64,000 bases of DNA, taken from assembly GCA_958295915.1 (NCBI GenBank), contig OY282381.1, forward strand, positions 2,192,722 through 2,256,721, read 5' to 3'. A program made the translations under genes and the position numbers. Source of the stretch: an uncultured Caldilineaceae bacterium (GTDB taxonomy: Bacteria; Chloroflexota; Anaerolineae; Caldilineales; Caldilineaceae). How positions within the stretch are numbered: the stretch's first letter is position 1; each line of letters opens with the position of its first letter. This document shows positions 18,712 through 28,460 of this stretch, piece after piece. Below the pieces are notes generated by a model. It had not been told where the DNA came from, made no database searches, and worked only from the letters and a program-made list of their open reading frames with translations.

Positions 18712-20082
18712 TCACCGCTCGCCCAGCGCAAACGCCAGGGCCGCGACGATATGATCGATCTCTGTCTCCGTCACCACCAGCGGCGGCGCCATGATCAGAA
18801 TGTTGCACAGACCCGGCACGGTGTTGCCGTTGCGCCCAAGGAGTACCCCTGCCTGCTTACACCTGCTGAGGATCGCCAGCATGTCCGCGTCCCCTAATGG
18901 CGCTTTCGTTGCTTTGTCCGCCACCAGCTCGACGCCCAACAGCAGCCCCCGCCCACGCACGTCCCCCACCCACGGATGCGCCGACAGAGCGCCCAGTTTC
19001 GTCAGCGCGTAGGCCCCCACGCGGCGGGCGTTTTCCACGAGCCCTTCCTGCTCCACGATTTCCAGATTGCGTAGGCCCACAGCCGTACTGACCGGATGGC
19101 CGCCAAAGGTATTGATGTGGCGGAAGTGGCGTAAGTCGCCAGCCTCGCCCAGGAATGCATCGAAAATATGCTCTTGCACTGCCGTTGCCGCCAGGGGTAG
19201 ATAACCGCTGGAAAGACCTTTGGCCATGGTAATGATGTCCGGCTGTACGCGCCAGTGCCAGTGGCCGAACAACTCGCCCGTGCGTCCAAGACCAGAAACG
19301 ACCTCGTCGAATATCAGCAACACGCCGTACTCGTCGCAGATCGCCCGCACCCGCGGCAGGTATTCATCCGGCGGCGCCAGGACCCCACCGCCGGAGATGA
19401 TCGGCTCCATGAGCAGCGCCGCAACAGTCTCCGGTCCTTCATAGCGTATCGTCTCCTCAAGCGCCTGCGCGCAGGCGATGCCGTGTTCCGCCGGGCTGAG
19501 TTTGGCGTGCGCCCGATAGGGATACGGAGGCGGGATGTGGATGAATCCGGGGGCCATCGGCCCATAGCCGATCTTGCGCTCGGCCTGTCCGGTGGCGCTC
19601 ATTGCGCCCAGCGTGTTGCCATGATAGGCTCGGTGACGGGAGATGATCTTGTAGCGACTTGCGCCGCCCGCTTTGCCGGCTTGCATGTGATACTGGCGGG
19701 CGATCTTGAAGGCGGCCTCGTTCGCTTCGGATCCGCTGGAGGAGAAGTAGACTCTGCCCCGCCAATCCAGCAGGGTCAGTATCCTATCGGCTAACCGCGC
19801 GCCAGGGGCGTGGGTCATGGTGGGGGCAAGATAGGCCAGTTCCGTCATCTGCGCGGCCGCAGTCTCGGCCAGCTCCCGACGGCCGTACCCAATGTTCACG
19901 CACCAAAGGCCCGCCATCGCGTCCAGGTAGCGATTGCCCTGCGCGTCTTCCAGATAGCAGCCTTCGCCTTTAACGATAAGGGGAAGCGGACTGTCGGCCA
20001 GGGACTTGTGCTGGGTAAGAGGATGCCATAGGGCGCGCAAGTCCAATTCTGAGATTGAAGGGGTATCGAGTGGCGCAGTCAT
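18712..20082 (-). CDS. Class III PLP-dependent aminotransferase
   Basis: Omega-amino-acid:pyruvate-type transaminase, 456 residues from this start. Seen: YFSSSGSEANEAAFKIAR (cofactor phosphate), HRAYHGNTLGAMSATG, the aspartate in LIFDEVVSGLGRTG, and the Schiff-base lysine in MAKGLSSGYLPL. The amino donor cannot be told from sequence. The ATG at 20082 (MTAPLDTP) is chosen because it follows GGAGAA; the longer open frame runs into a family A element. It is divergent from the Gfo/Idh gene. Confidence 0.9.
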   Translation of the reverse strand: MTAPLDTPSISELDLRALWHPLTQHKSLADSPLPLIVKGEGCYLEDAQGNRYLDAMAGLWCVNIGYGRRELAETAAAQMTELAYLAPTMTHAPGARLADRILTLLDWRGRVYFSSSGSEANEAAFKIARQYHMQAGKAGGASRYKIISRHRAYHGNTLGAMSATGQAERKIGYGPMAPGFIHIPPPYPYRAHAKLSPAEHGIACAQALEETIRYEGPETVAALLMEPIISGGGVLAPPDEYLPRVRAICDEYGVLLIFDEVVSGLGRTGELFGHWHWRVQPDIITMAKGLSSGYLPLAATAVQEHIFDAFLGEAGDLRHFRHINTFGGHPVSTAVGLRNLEIVEQEGLVENARRVGAYALTKLGALSAHPWVGDVRGRGLLLGVELVADKATKAPLGDADMLAILSRCKQAGVLLGRNGNTVPGLCNILIMAPPLVVTETEIDHIVAALAFALGER

Positions 20083-20119
20083 GTTTTCTCCGTTCGGATC
20101 GTCTGTGAAAAGGTTAAAT

Positions 20120-20142
20120 GCGCCCTTTTCGAGCAAGGGCGC
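20120..20142. repeat. Family A element, stem variant, upstream of aminotransferase
   Basis: GCGCCCTT, loop TTCGAGC, AAGGGCGC, with the same compensated stem change as at 17197. The 309-bp gap 20137-20445 otherwise shows AT-rich DNA (20260-20285) where the two divergent promoters probably lie. Confidence 0.8.
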
Positions 20143-20370
20143 ATGACATCGCTCACTTTGGGATCATACCAGCATCTCGCGATCTGGTCTACCATGCGCC
20201 AGCCGCGCGCATCTCCTATCCCTCATCAACCCTTTGTCCACGTCGTGTATGTTCACAGCACATATGATAAAATGTAAATTATAATTTTCGATTGCGTTCG
20301 CTTTGAGGTCGCGCGCAAGAAGGGATTCAGTACGATTTTCGCTTACGATCGTCATTTTGTAGAACACGGA

Positions 20371-20400
20371 GCGCCTCTGCTCGAAAGAGGCGCATTCAAC
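20371..20400 (-). repeat. Family A element with tail, upstream of Gfo/Idh gene
   Basis: GCGCCTCT, loop GCTCGAA, AGAGGCGC, then ATTCAAC. It lies 46 bases before the ATG, so it would be in the 5' leader or promoter. Confidence 0.85.
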
Positions 20401-20445
20401 TTTACCCTCACAAATTAACCATAACTTTCACTTCAGGAGGAAGGA

Positions 20446-21480
20446 ATGACTCAGGACACCATCCGCGTTGGTATCATCGGCGCGGGCCAGAACACCCGCG
20501 ATCGGCACATTCCTGGCCTGCAGGCCATCGAAGGCGTGGAGATCGTCGCCGTCTGCAATCGCAGCCAGGAGTCGGGCGAGCGGGTCGCAAAGCAGTTTGG
20601 CATCGATCGTGTCTGCACCAACTGGCAGGAGGTGGTGCAATCAGCGGATGTGGACGCGGTGGTAATCGGCACCTGGCCGTACATGCACCGTCTGGTCACC
20701 GTCACCGCCTTGGAAGCCAACAAACATGTCATGTGCGAGGCCCGTATGGCAATGAACGCAGCCGAGGCCCACCACATGTATGAGGCCCTGCGCCGACGCC
20801 CCCACCTGGTGGCTCAGATCGTGCCGTCCCCCTTCAGTCTGCGGGTGGACCGCACAATCCAGCGGCTGATTCGGGATGGCTGGCTGGGGGATGTGCTGGT
20901 TGTGTCAATTCGCGCCGGCGGTACCTTCATCGATGAGGACAATACGATGCACTGGCGACACGATATGAATCTGAGCGGTCTCAATGTCATGTCGCTGGGC
21001 ATCTGGTATGAGGCGATGATGCGCTGGGTAGGCGAAGCGACGAGCGTTGTCGCCAAGGGCAAAATATTCATGCCGATGCGTAAGGATGAAAGCGGACGGC
21101 TGACAGGCGTGCGCATTCCGGATCACATCGACATTGTGGCGGATCTGGCCTGTGGCGGGCAGGCCCACATTCAGGTCAGTAATGTCACCGGCTTCGGTGA
21201 GCCGCCCTCAGCTACCATTTACGGCAGCGCAGGCACGCTGCACTTCAGCGAAGATATCCTGACAGGCGGGCAGCGCGGCGATGACCGACTCAGCGAAATA
21301 GAGGTCCCCTCCGAAGAGGCGAACGGCTGGCGGGTGGAAGAAGAGTTCATCGCCGCGATCCGCGGGCAAGAAGAGATCACCCATACCGACTTTCACACAG
21401 GCGTTAAATATATGGAGTTCACGGAGGCTGTCCACCGCAGCCGGCAAAGTGGTACGGCGGTGAGTTTGCCGCTGTTGTAA
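20446..21480 (+). CDS. Gfo/Idh/MocA-family oxidoreductase
   Basis: NAD(P)-dependent sugar or inositol dehydrogenase family. The Rossmann motif GIIGAGQNTRDRHIPG is seen at residues 8-23, and a family EAR variant (VMCEARMAMNA) replaces the usual EKP. The C-terminal domain has the ordinary length, 344 in total. A strong CAGGAGGAAGG precedes the ATG. It heads a run of same-strand sugar genes (mutarotase, lactonase-like, xylA, xylB), so a role in sugar-acid or pentose metabolism is likely. Confidence 0.88.
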   Translation: MTQDTIRVGIIGAGQNTRDRHIPGLQAIEGVEIVAVCNRSQESGERVAKQFGIDRVCTNWQEVVQSADVDAVVIGTWPYMHRLVTVTALEANKHVMCEARMAMNAAEAHHMYEALRRRPHLVAQIVPSPFSLRVDRTIQRLIRDGWLGDVLVVSIRAGGTFIDEDNTMHWRHDMNLSGLNVMSLGIWYEAMMRWVGEATSVVAKGKIFMPMRKDESGRLTGVRIPDHIDIVADLACGGQAHIQVSNVTGFGEPPSATIYGSAGTLHFSEDILTGGQRGDDRLSEIEVPSEEANGWRVEEEFIAAIRGQEEITHTDFHTGVKYMEFTEAVHRSRQSGTAVSLPLL

Positions 21481-21489
21481 GGCGGAATA

Positions 21490-21575
21490 CAGGTTAAATG
21501 CGCCCCCGCGACCACTGATTTATATGATTGCCCTGATAACCGCAGTTCATCATAAGAATCAAGCAAATCAGAGGC
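21490..21575 (+). repeat. Family C repeat, copy 4, with a partial family A flank
   Basis: AGGTTAAATGCGCCC (as beside the A variant at 20111) runs into CGACCACTGATTTATATGAT, TGCCCTGATAACCGCAG and GAATCAAGCAAATCAGAGG. It matches the three copies near 4.4-4.7 kb, which lie in the opposite orientation. Confidence 0.65.
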
Positions 21576-21601
21576 CCGAAAGGGGCGTGAGGAGAAAACC
21601 A

Positions 21602-21925
21602 ATGAAACGATACGGAATGGTAGTGCGCGTCAAACAGGAGATGGCGGACGCGTACAAACATCTACACGCCAACACCTGGCCTGGTGTCCTCCAGCGCATC
21701 AGCGAGAGCAATATCCGTAATTACTCGATCTTTATGCGAGATGGCTATCTGTTCAGCTATTATGAATATGTGGGGGACGACCACAAGGCCGATATGGCGA
21801 AGATCGCCGCAGATCCGACCACCCAAGCCTGGTGGAAACTGACCGACCCCTGCCAGCAGCCGATGGAGAGCGCCGCTGAAGGCGAATGGTGGGCAGAAAT
21901 GGAGGAGGTCTTCCATCATGACTAA
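21602..21925 (+). CDS. L-rhamnose mutarotase-like protein
   Basis: Small dimeric ferredoxin-like protein of the RhaM family (107 residues), which interconverts anomers of L-rhamnose or related sugars. Seen: the RYGMVVRVKQEMADAYKHLH start, NIRNYSIFMRDGYLFSYYEY, and the C-terminal WWAEMEEVFHHD. The start follows GAGGAGAA. It overlaps the next gene by eight bases, implying coupled translation of a mutarotase and a lactonase-type hydrolase. Confidence 0.85.
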   Translation: MKRYGMVVRVKQEMADAYKHLHANTWPGVLQRISESNIRNYSIFMRDGYLFSYYEYVGDDHKADMAKIAADPTTQAWWKLTDPCQQPMESAAEGEWWAEMEEVFHHD

Positions 21926-22793
21926 CGGCGCGGAAGGGGCTGGTACATATATCGATACCCATGTGCATTTCTGGGACGATTCTGTGATCGACTACCCGTG
22001 GCTGGCGAGCGTGCCAGCCATCGCCCATCCCCATCTGCCGACAGATCTGGAGCAAGCACGCGCAGGCGTTGCCCTCGAACTGGCCGCGATCGTCTTCGAG
22101 GAGGCCGACTGTCTGCCCGCCCACGCGCTGCGAGAGGCCGAGTGGGTGACCAAACTGGCCAAAAAGGAGCCACGCATCCGCGGCATCGTCGCCCACGCGC
22201 CCTTGGAGGAAGGCGAACGCGTCCGACCCCATCTGCAAGCGCTGGCAAAACTGCCGCTGGTAAAGGGCATTCGCCGCTTGATTCAAGGAGAGCCACCGGA
22301 CTTTTGTGTCCAGCCAGAGTTTGTGCGCGGCGTGCAACTCCTGCCTGAGTACGGCTTCAGTTTCGACCTGTGCATCTATCACCCTCAGTTGGAGAAGGCG
22401 CTGGATCTGGTGGAACAATGCCCGGATGTGTCTTTTCTGCTCGATCACATAGGCAAACCAGGTATAGCGCACAGATTCACCCAGCCGTGGCGCGTCCAAC
22501 TGCAGGAGCTGGCCAGCCGACCGCATATCCATTGCAAACTCTCCGGGGTAGTTACGGAAGCGGATCACCAGAACTGGACCCGGGATGACCTGCGGCCATA
22601 CATCGAGCACGTGCTCGATTGTTTCGGACCCGATCGAGTGATCTTCGGCTCCGACTGGCCGGTGGTCAACCTGGCCGCGGACTACGGCGCCTGGTTCGAT
22701 ATCGTCCAGGACAGCATCCGACATTTCAGCGCGCGCGATCAGCGGAAGATCATGCATGACAATGGCGCGCGCTTTTATCGGTTAATGGTTTAG
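21918..22793 (+). CDS. Amidohydrolase-family TIM-barrel protein (sugar lactonase-like)
   Basis: Metal-dependent hydrolase of the COG3618 type, which includes L-fuconolactonase and L-rhamnonolactonase. Seen: YIDTHVHFWD at the N-terminus, the histidines in LCIYHPQ and LLDHIGKP, HCKLSG, and the aspartate in FGSDWPV. It probably opens a sugar lactone; the exact sugar is inferred only from the mutarotase and dehydrogenase next to it. Confidence 0.85.
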   Translation: MTNGAEGAGTYIDTHVHFWDDSVIDYPWLASVPAIAHPHLPTDLEQARAGVALELAAIVFEEADCLPAHALREAEWVTKLAKKEPRIRGIVAHAPLEEGERVRPHLQALAKLPLVKGIRRLIQGEPPDFCVQPEFVRGVQLLPEYGFSFDLCIYHPQLEKALDLVEQCPDVSFLLDHIGKPGIAHRFTQPWRVQLQELASRPHIHCKLSGVVTEADHQNWTRDDLRPYIEHVLDCFGPDRVIFGSDWPVVNLAADYGAWFDIVQDSIRHFSARDQRKIMHDNGARFYRLMV

Positions 22794-22844
22794 GCGGCCC
22801 CCTCTGGTATCGATTACCCATGATCTTACCCTGATCTACCAATC

Positions 22845-22874
22845 GCGTCTCTTGCGAGCAGAGGCGCATTCAAC
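22845..22874 (+). repeat. Family A element, tandem copy 1 before xylA
   Basis: GCGTCTCT, loop, AGAGGCGC, then ATTCAAC. One base of the left arm is changed. Confidence 0.85.
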
Positions 22875-22876
22875 TC

Positions 22877-22906
22877 GCGCCTCTCTCGAGCAGAGGCGCA
22901 TTCAAC
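22877..22906 (+). repeat. Family A element, tandem copy 2 before xylA
   Basis: GCGCCTCT, loop CTCGAGC, AGAGGCGC, then ATTCAAC, two bases after copy 1. It ends 15 bases before the xylA ATG, immediately upstream of its ribosome binding site. Confidence 0.88.
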
Positions 22907-22921
22907 TTGTGGGAGCCATCC

Positions 22922-24082
22922 ATGCGCTACACACCCAAACCGGAACACAGATTCAGCTTCGGCCTCTGGACCGTCGGCAACATCGGACGCGACCCCTTCG
23001 GCGACCCCGTGCGTGCGCTCCGCTCGCCGGTGCAGCTGGTCCAACTCCTGGCGGAAGTTGGCGCCTGGGGGGTCAACTTCCATGACAACGACCTGGTTCC
23101 CATTGACGCCACACCGGCAGAGCGTGACCGGATCGTCAGCGACTTCAAAAAGGCCCTGGATACGCACGGTCTCGTCGTACCCATGGCGACGACGAATCTC
23201 TTTACCCATCCGGCCTTTCGCGACGGCGCCTTCACCAGCAATGACCCGAAGGTGCGAGCCTATGCGCTGCAGAAGACGATGCGCGCCATCGATCTAGGCG
23301 TGGAGTGCGGCGCCAGCACATACGTCTTTTGGGGGGGACGGGAAGGCACAGAAACCGACGCCGGCAAGAATCCGGCCGACGCCGGCAAATGGTTCCAGGA
23401 AGCGATCAACTTCCTCTGTGAATATGTGATCGATCAGGGCTATGATCTGCGCTTCGCTCTGGAGCCGAAGCCGAACGAACCGCGGGGCGATATCTACCTG
23501 GCAACAGTAGGCCACATGCTGGCTTTCATCGAAACCCTCGACCACCCGCAGATGATCGGCGTGAATCCAGAGGTGGCTCACGAGCGCATGGCCGGGTTGA
23601 ACTTCACCCACGCGGTGGCCCAGGCCTGGAACGCGGGCAAGCTCTTCCACATCGACCTGAACGACCAGAATCTGGGCCGCTATGATCAGGACTTCCGGTT
23701 CGGCAGCCACAACATCAAACAAGCCTTCTTCCTGGTCAAGTTCCTGGAGGACGTAGGCTACGACGGTTCGCGCCACTTCGACGCCCATGCCTACCGTTCC
23801 TCCGACTACGCGGATGTAAAGGCTTTCGCCAGCGGCTGTATGCGCACCTATCTGATCCTCAAAGAGAAGGCCGAGCAGTTCCGCCAGCATACGGAAATTC
23901 AGGATCTGCTGGCGCAGATCACCGCCGATGACGGCGCAATGGACCGCTTCAAGGGGCGTTACTCTGCCGAAAAAGCCGCCAACCTCACAGCCTATACCTT
24001 CGACCGGGACGAACTGGGCCGCCGAGGACAGCCCTATGAACGGCTGGATCAGTTGGTTATTGAACTGTTGCTCGGTATCTGA
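22922..24082 (+). CDS. xylA: Xylose isomerase
   Basis: Metal-dependent TIM-barrel enzyme converting D-xylose to D-xylulose in the cytosol. About 386 residues, like the short (class I) group. Seen: the catalytic histidine in [16 protein letters not shown], the metal glutamate in [11 protein letters not shown], the histidine and aspartate of [10 protein letters not shown], and [12 protein letters not shown] 22922 is chosen because GGGAG lies eight bases before it; a TTG five codons earlier lies at the edge of repeat DNA. xylB follows 173 bp later. Confidence 0.95.
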   Translation: MRYTPKPEHRFSFGLWTVGNIGRDPFGDPVRALRSPVQLVQLLAEVGAWGVNFHDNDLVPIDATPAERDRIVSDFKKALDTHGLVVPMATTNLFTHPAFRDGAFTSNDPKVRAYALQKTMRAIDLGVECGASTYVFWGGREGTETDAGKNPADAGKWFQEAINFLCEYVIDQGYDLRFALEPKPNEPRGDIYLATVGHMLAFIETLDHPQMIGVNPEVAHERMAGLNFTHAVAQAWNAGKLFHIDLNDQNLGRYDQDFRFGSHNIKQAFFLVKFLEDVGYDGSRHFDAHAYRSSDYADVKAFASGCMRTYLILKEKAEQFRQHTEIQDLLAQITADDGAMDRFKGRYSAEKAANLTAYTFDRDELGRRGQPYERLDQLVIELLLGI

Positions 24083-24102
24083 TTCAGTAGGGTGCTGAAA
24101 GG

Positions 24103-24187
24103 AACGCAGGGCCGCCAGGACGCAGAGACGCAAAGAAAAACCAGGGATTTCATTGCGTCCCTGCAGCGTCTGCGTCTTTGCCTTGAA
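24103..24187. repeat. CGCAGAGACGCAAAG-type intergenic repeat
   Basis: GGCCGCCAGGACGCAGAGAC, then GCAAAGAAAAACC, and a near-complementary TGCGTCCCTGCAGCGTCTGC further on. An imperfect inverted repeat fills the xylA-xylB gap. I recall similar stretches from many bacterial genomes; here it is single copy. Confidence 0.45.
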
Positions 24188-24255
24188 TTCATCCTGTATC
24201 GAATAACAGCCAACAGGCCGCGACAGACATGGCTCACCTGAAAGAGCACTGAAAA

Positions 24256-25758
24256 ATGTATCTCATCGGTATCGACTCCTCCACCACTGCCACGAAGTCC
24301 CTGATCATTGACGCGGACCGCGGGATTGTCGCTGTGGCTGCGGCGGAGTATCCGTTTGAAACGCCCCACCCCCTGTGGAGTGAACAGCACCCAGACCTGT
24401 GGTGGGATGGCACAGTGCAGAGTATCCGCGCGGCGCTGGATCAATCCGGCATTGACCCAGCCGAGGTCGCCGCGGTTGGCGTAAGCGGTCAGATGCACGG
24501 CTTGGTATTGCTGGACGAGGATGGCGAAGTCCTGCGGCCAGCCATCCTCTGGAACGACCAGCGCACGGGCAAGCAGTGCGACGATATGCGCCTGTGGCTG
24601 GGCAAAGAAAATCTCGTGCGCATCACTGGCAATGACGCGCTTACCGGCTTCACCGCGCCGAAAATTCTGTGGGTGAGGGACAACGAACCGGAGATCTACG
24701 CGCGAGTCCGCCAGATACTCCTGCCCAAAGATTATGTGCGCTACAAACTGACCGGCGACTTCGCCACCGACAAGGCCGGCGCAGGCGGCACAGCCCTGCT
24801 GGAACTGGCGACCCGGGAGTGGTCGCCAACACTTCTGGCCGCGCTGGAAATTTTGCCCAAATTTCTGCCCACCACCCACGAAGGCACACAAGTGACCGGC
24901 GTTATCTCCCCCGAGGCGGCGCAAGCCACCGGCCTGCGCGCCGGCACGCCTGTGGTAGGCGGCGGTGGCGATCAGTCAGCTCAGGCTGTGGGTGTGGGCG
25001 CGATCGCGGAGGGCATCGTCGCCCTGACTTTGGGCACGTCCGGCGTCGTCTTCGCCACTGTGAATGAGCCATTCTACGAGCCGGAGGGCCGCCTGCATGC
25101 CTTCCCCCACGCGCTGCCGCACAAATGGCATCTGATGGGTGTCATGCTCTCAGCCGCCGGCAGCTTGCGTTGGTACCGGGATACATTGGCCCCGGGCGTA
25201 GGGTATGACGAGCTGCTGGCCCCCGCCGCAGATGTGCCCATCGGCAGCGAAGGGTTGCTTTTCCTGCCCTATCTGACCGGCGAACGAACGCCCCACCCGG
25301 ACCCCGTCGCCAGAGGCGCGTTCGTCGGACTGACCGTCCGCCACGGACTGCCCCACCTGACCCGCGCGGTGCTGGAAGGGGTGGCCTTTGGTCTGCGGGA
25401 TAGCTTTGCGCTCATGCAAAAAGCCGGCCTGGGCGCAATCCACCAGGTGCGGGTGAGCGGTGGTGGCGCGCGCAGCCCTCTGTGGCGACAAATTCTGGCG
25501 GATGTGTTGGGCAGCGAGCTGGTGACCGTCAACACTTCCGAAACTGCTGGCGCGGCCTACGGCGCGGCCCTGCTGGCCGGCGTGGGCGCCGGCATCTGGC
25601 CCGATGGGGAAAGCGCCTGCGCAGCGACGGTCCGCATCACTGGCTCCACTGTGTCGCGCCCCAGCGCGGTCGATGCCTACCATAAATCGTATGAACTCTA
25701 CCAGGGCCTCTACCCAGCGCTCAAACCGACGTTTGATGGCGCGCCTACCGTCCGCTGA
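24256..25758 (+). CDS. xylB: Xylulokinase
   Basis: FGGY-family kinase that phosphorylates D-xylulose. Seen: IGIDSSTTATKSLIID at the N-terminus, the VSGQMHGLVLLD substrate loop, WNDQRTG, LTLGTSGVVF, and the C-terminal RVSGGGARSPLWRQI. The length of 500 is normal. Together with xylA it feeds xylose to the pentose phosphate pathway. No xylose repressor is seen in the window. Confidence 0.94.
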   Translation: MYLIGIDSSTTATKSLIIDADRGIVAVAAAEYPFETPHPLWSEQHPDLWWDGTVQSIRAALDQSGIDPAEVAAVGVSGQMHGLVLLDEDGEVLRPAILWNDQRTGKQCDDMRLWLGKENLVRITGNDALTGFTAPKILWVRDNEPEIYARVRQILLPKDYVRYKLTGDFATDKAGAGGTALLELATREWSPTLLAALEILPKFLPTTHEGTQVTGVISPEAAQATGLRAGTPVVGGGGDQSAQAVGVGAIAEGIVALTLGTSGVVFATVNEPFYEPEGRLHAFPHALPHKWHLMGVMLSAAGSLRWYRDTLAPGVGYDELLAPAADVPIGSEGLLFLPYLTGERTPHPDPVARGAFVGLTVRHGLPHLTRAVLEGVAFGLRDSFALMQKAGLGAIHQVRVSGGGARSPLWRQILADVLGSELVTVNTSETAGAAYGAALLAGVGAGIWPDGESACAATVRITGSTVSRPSAVDAYHKSYELYQGLYPALKPTFDGAPTVR

Positions 25759-25842
25759 GGGGAGCTGCTGAGGCTACGCGCCCAGGCCACTGATTCAAGA
25801 ATCTCTACTATCACCCCTTTTCATCCCCTTTGAGGAAATGCT

Positions 25843-27093
25843 GTGCGCGCACAGTTTCTCTACGCTGTCTATATTCCTTCGTTCATGCTGGCCTTCTGCC
25901 AGGGTATGCTGGCTCTGCTTCTACCCCTATACGCCGACGATCTGGGCCTGTCTTACAGTCTGATCGGCTTTACCCTGGCCGGCAGCGGCATTGGCACGCT
26001 GATCGGCGATCTGCCAGCAGGGACCATCCAGGATCGCATCGGTAACCGGCTTTCAATGATTATCGGCATCTGTGTGATGGGCATGGGGATGCTGGCCCTG
26101 AGCCAATCAGATCGCTTCATCATGTTGATGCTGTGTGGACTTGCGATCGGCGCGGGCGCGGCCCTGTGGAACATCTCCCGCCACGCCTACCTGACCAATG
26201 TTACGCTCAACAGCAGCCGCGGCCGAGCCATTGCTATTTTCGGGGGCGTAAACCGCATCGGTATGTTCGCCGGGCCGATCACGGGCGGATTTCTCAGCGC
26301 GGGCGCAGGTATGCAGCTTGCCTTTCTGTTTTGCGGCGCGATGGCCTTATTGGCGTTGGTTTTTCCGCTGCTGTTCGTCACTGAAAATGTCGAATGCGCC
26401 TCTGCTCGAAAGAGGCGCATTTTCGAACTGCCCCCAGCGCCACGGACATCGACCGCCCACTCCTACCGACATCTGCTATCATATCTGCGCCAGCATGTGT
26501 GGGTGTTGACGCCGGCTGGGTTCGGCACGATCTGTGCTCAAACGATCCGCGCCGGGCGACAAAGTATCGTCCCGCTTTACGCAGCCTTGATCCTGGATTT
26601 GGACGTGGAGAGTATCGGTCTGGTGATGGGTATTGCCGCGGCCGTGGATATGTCGATGTTCTATCCCGCCGGGTATCTGATGGACCGCTTCGGGCGCAAA
26701 TATGCCTATGTGCCCTCCTTCCTGCTGCAGGCATTGGGTATGGCCCTGATCCCTTTCAGCGGCTCCTTTGCGACTTTGCTGGCCACGACCTCACTGATCG
26801 GCTTTGGCAACGGGCTTGGCTCCGGCACGATGCTGACATTGGGGGCGGACCTCGCCCCCCCACAGGGTGAGGGAATGGGCGCATTCCTGGGGTTGTGGCG
26901 GATGCTGGGCGATACAGGGCAGACCAGTGGCCCGATTGTCGTGGGCACAATTGCTGACGCGTTGGGGCTGGCGCCGTCGATCTACGTCATCTCCATAATC
27001 GGGCTTGCGGCCGCCTCGACATTGGGCCTGCTCGTGCCAGAGACGCTGGAGAAGCCTTCTCAGGCGGACCCGGAGCCAGCTACTTCCGCATAG
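25843..27093 (+). CDS. MFS transporter with in-frame palindromic element
   Basis: Twelve-segment major facilitator, 416 residues. The loop 2-3 signature region is seen as GDLPAGTIQDRIGNRLSM and its repeat as GYLMDRFGRKYAY. The GTG start follows GAGGAA. It lies after xylB and may move a sugar, but the substrate is not evident. Between segments 6 and 7, in the central cytoplasmic loop, a family A element encodes [10 protein letters not shown] (about residues 184-193), adding five basic residues to a loop that tolerates length changes. Confidence 0.86.
   Translation: MRAQFLYAVYIPSFMLAFCQGMLALLLPLYADDLGLSYSLIGFTLAGSGIGTLIGDLPAGTIQDRIGNRLSMIIGICVMGMGMLALSQSDRFIMLMLCGLAIGAGAALWNISRHAYLTNVTLNSSRGRAIAIFGGVNRIGMFAGPITGGFLSAGAGMQLAFLFCGAMALLALVFPLLFVTENVECASARKRRIFELPPAPRTSTAHSYRHLLSYLRQHVWVLTPAGFGTICAQTIRAGRQSIVPLYAALILDLDVESIGLVMGIAAAVDMSMFYPAGYLMDRFGRKYAYVPSFLLQALGMALIPFSGSFATLLATTSLIGFGNGLGSGTMLTLGADLAPPQGEGMGAFLGLWRMLGDTGQTSGPIVVGTIADALGLAPSIYVISIIGLAAASTLGLLVPETLEKPSQADPEPATSA
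26396..26418 (-). repeat. Family A element inside MFS gene
   Basis: Perfect hairpin GCGCCTCT / GCTCGAA / AGAGGCGC, read as CASARKRR, a third frame. Confidence 0.9.
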
Positions 27094-27137
27094 ATGGCCA
27101 GCATCTCCGGCCGGACATGGATGAGCAATCTATTCAC

Positions 27138-28385
27138 TTACGACGGCGCCGGTGCTGTTCTACGGGTTTGCATTGGCTGAAAGCGCCAATACGTGAGAGA
27201 GCGCCACAGCCATTCGAAGGGTCCGAAGCGGTAGTAGCGCAGCCACAAGGGCGACACCATCAACTGAATCATCCAGATCGCCAGGACAACGCCGATTTGT
27301 CCTACCCGCTCCACGGAGCCGAATAGCCCCAGACCGTGGCCATAGAAGAGGGCCGTTGCTAAGATCGATTGGACCAGATAATTTGTCAGGGCCATACGTC
27401 CGATAGCGGCCAGAGCGTTCTGTAGCCTAGGCCATATGGTTGACTGGGCAAATAGCATCAGCAGGCCAATGTAGCCGGCGCTGACAAACAGACTGCCCCA
27501 ATAGTTAGCCTGAGCGCCGAATCCAAAGAAGGAGAATGTCAGTGTCCAATTGTGGGCGAAGTTCTGGATAACGCCGCCGCTCACAAGCGGCAGGCCGATT
27601 CCAAATCCCAGAATCATCATACCAATGTAAAAACCGCGTGAGCGCTTTCCTGCCAGTACGCCCCATGTATACAGGGCCATTCCCATGAGCATCAGACCGC
27701 CCGCCCGCCAGATCGCCCAGAAGATCAATCTAAAGGTCTGCCCGGCCACGCTTGCAGGCGCCCGAGCGTTCATCTGGGCCAGCCAGTTGCCCCGATAGGC
27801 AGCCACCTCCGCTTCAATGGTCGCGACAGTAGGTTTCCAGTCTGCCTGGAATTCGCCAAGCATCTCTGGCGGCATAAGGCTCCCCAGCAGCAAAAAGCCG
27901 CTGGCCACGGACACGACCAACACACCCAATGTTATCTGCCAGCCGGGCCGCAGGTTGCGCAGCCAGTAGACCCAGAAGCCGCACACCGCATAGGCCACCA
28001 AAATATCCCCGGACCAGAGCAGATATGCGTGGGCGAAGCCGAAGATCAGCAACCAGAAGGTGCGTCGGTAATGCACACCTAGGGCGCGCTGCCCGCGCTC
28101 TTCCAGTTTGCCGGTCATTAAAACGATCCCCGCGCCGAAAAGCAGGGAGAAGATCGTCATAAATTTCTGATCGGCGAAGATGTGGCTCAGAATCCACACC
28201 CAGCGATTCGCGCCAGTTAGGTCGCCATAAGCAGTCGGGTTGAAATAGGCGGCTTCGGGCATTGCAAAGGCTTGAACGTTCATGATCAAAATGCCCAGCA
28301 GAGCAAAGCCACGCAGGAGATCAATGGCTACGATCCGTTCTGGTGGCCGGGTTGGGGCTGCAGGGGCGGTGGATTCGAGATCCAT
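27138..28385 (-). CDS. DUF418-family multi-pass membrane protein
   Basis: About ten hydrophobic segments. The N-terminal ERIVAIDLLRGFALLGILIM and the FSLLFGAGIVLM segment are typical of the DUF418 / YeiB-like family, whose function is not established (acyltransferase-like relatives exist). The ATG at 28385 is preferred to the one at 28391 because AAGG lies at better spacing from it. It converges on the MFS gene. Confidence 0.82.
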   Translation of the reverse strand: MDLESTAPAAPTRPPERIVAIDLLRGFALLGILIMNVQAFAMPEAAYFNPTAYGDLTGANRWVWILSHIFADQKFMTIFSLLFGAGIVLMTGKLEERGQRALGVHYRRTFWLLIFGFAHAYLLWSGDILVAYAVCGFWVYWLRNLRPGWQITLGVLVVSVASGFLLLGSLMPPEMLGEFQADWKPTVATIEAEVAAYRGNWLAQMNARAPASVAGQTFRLIFWAIWRAGGLMLMGMALYTWGVLAGKRSRGFYIGMMILGFGIGLPLVSGGVIQNFAHNWTLTFSFFGFGAQANYWGSLFVSAGYIGLLMLFAQSTIWPRLQNALAAIGRMALTNYLVQSILATALFYGHGLGLFGSVERVGQIGVVLAIWMIQLMVSPLWLRYYRFGPFEWLWRSLTYWRFQPMQTRRTAPAPS

Positions 28386-28460
28386 ATACATCCTTCTTTA
28401 GGTGACAGGAAAAGGCTTGGTTTCATCTTGAATGAGGCAATTGGTATTACAGTGGGAAAA

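Noticed and set aside
21753..22757. Minus-strand open frame of 334 codons
   Set aside because: It is opposite the mutarotase and lactonase-like genes, both with ribosome binding sites and family motifs.
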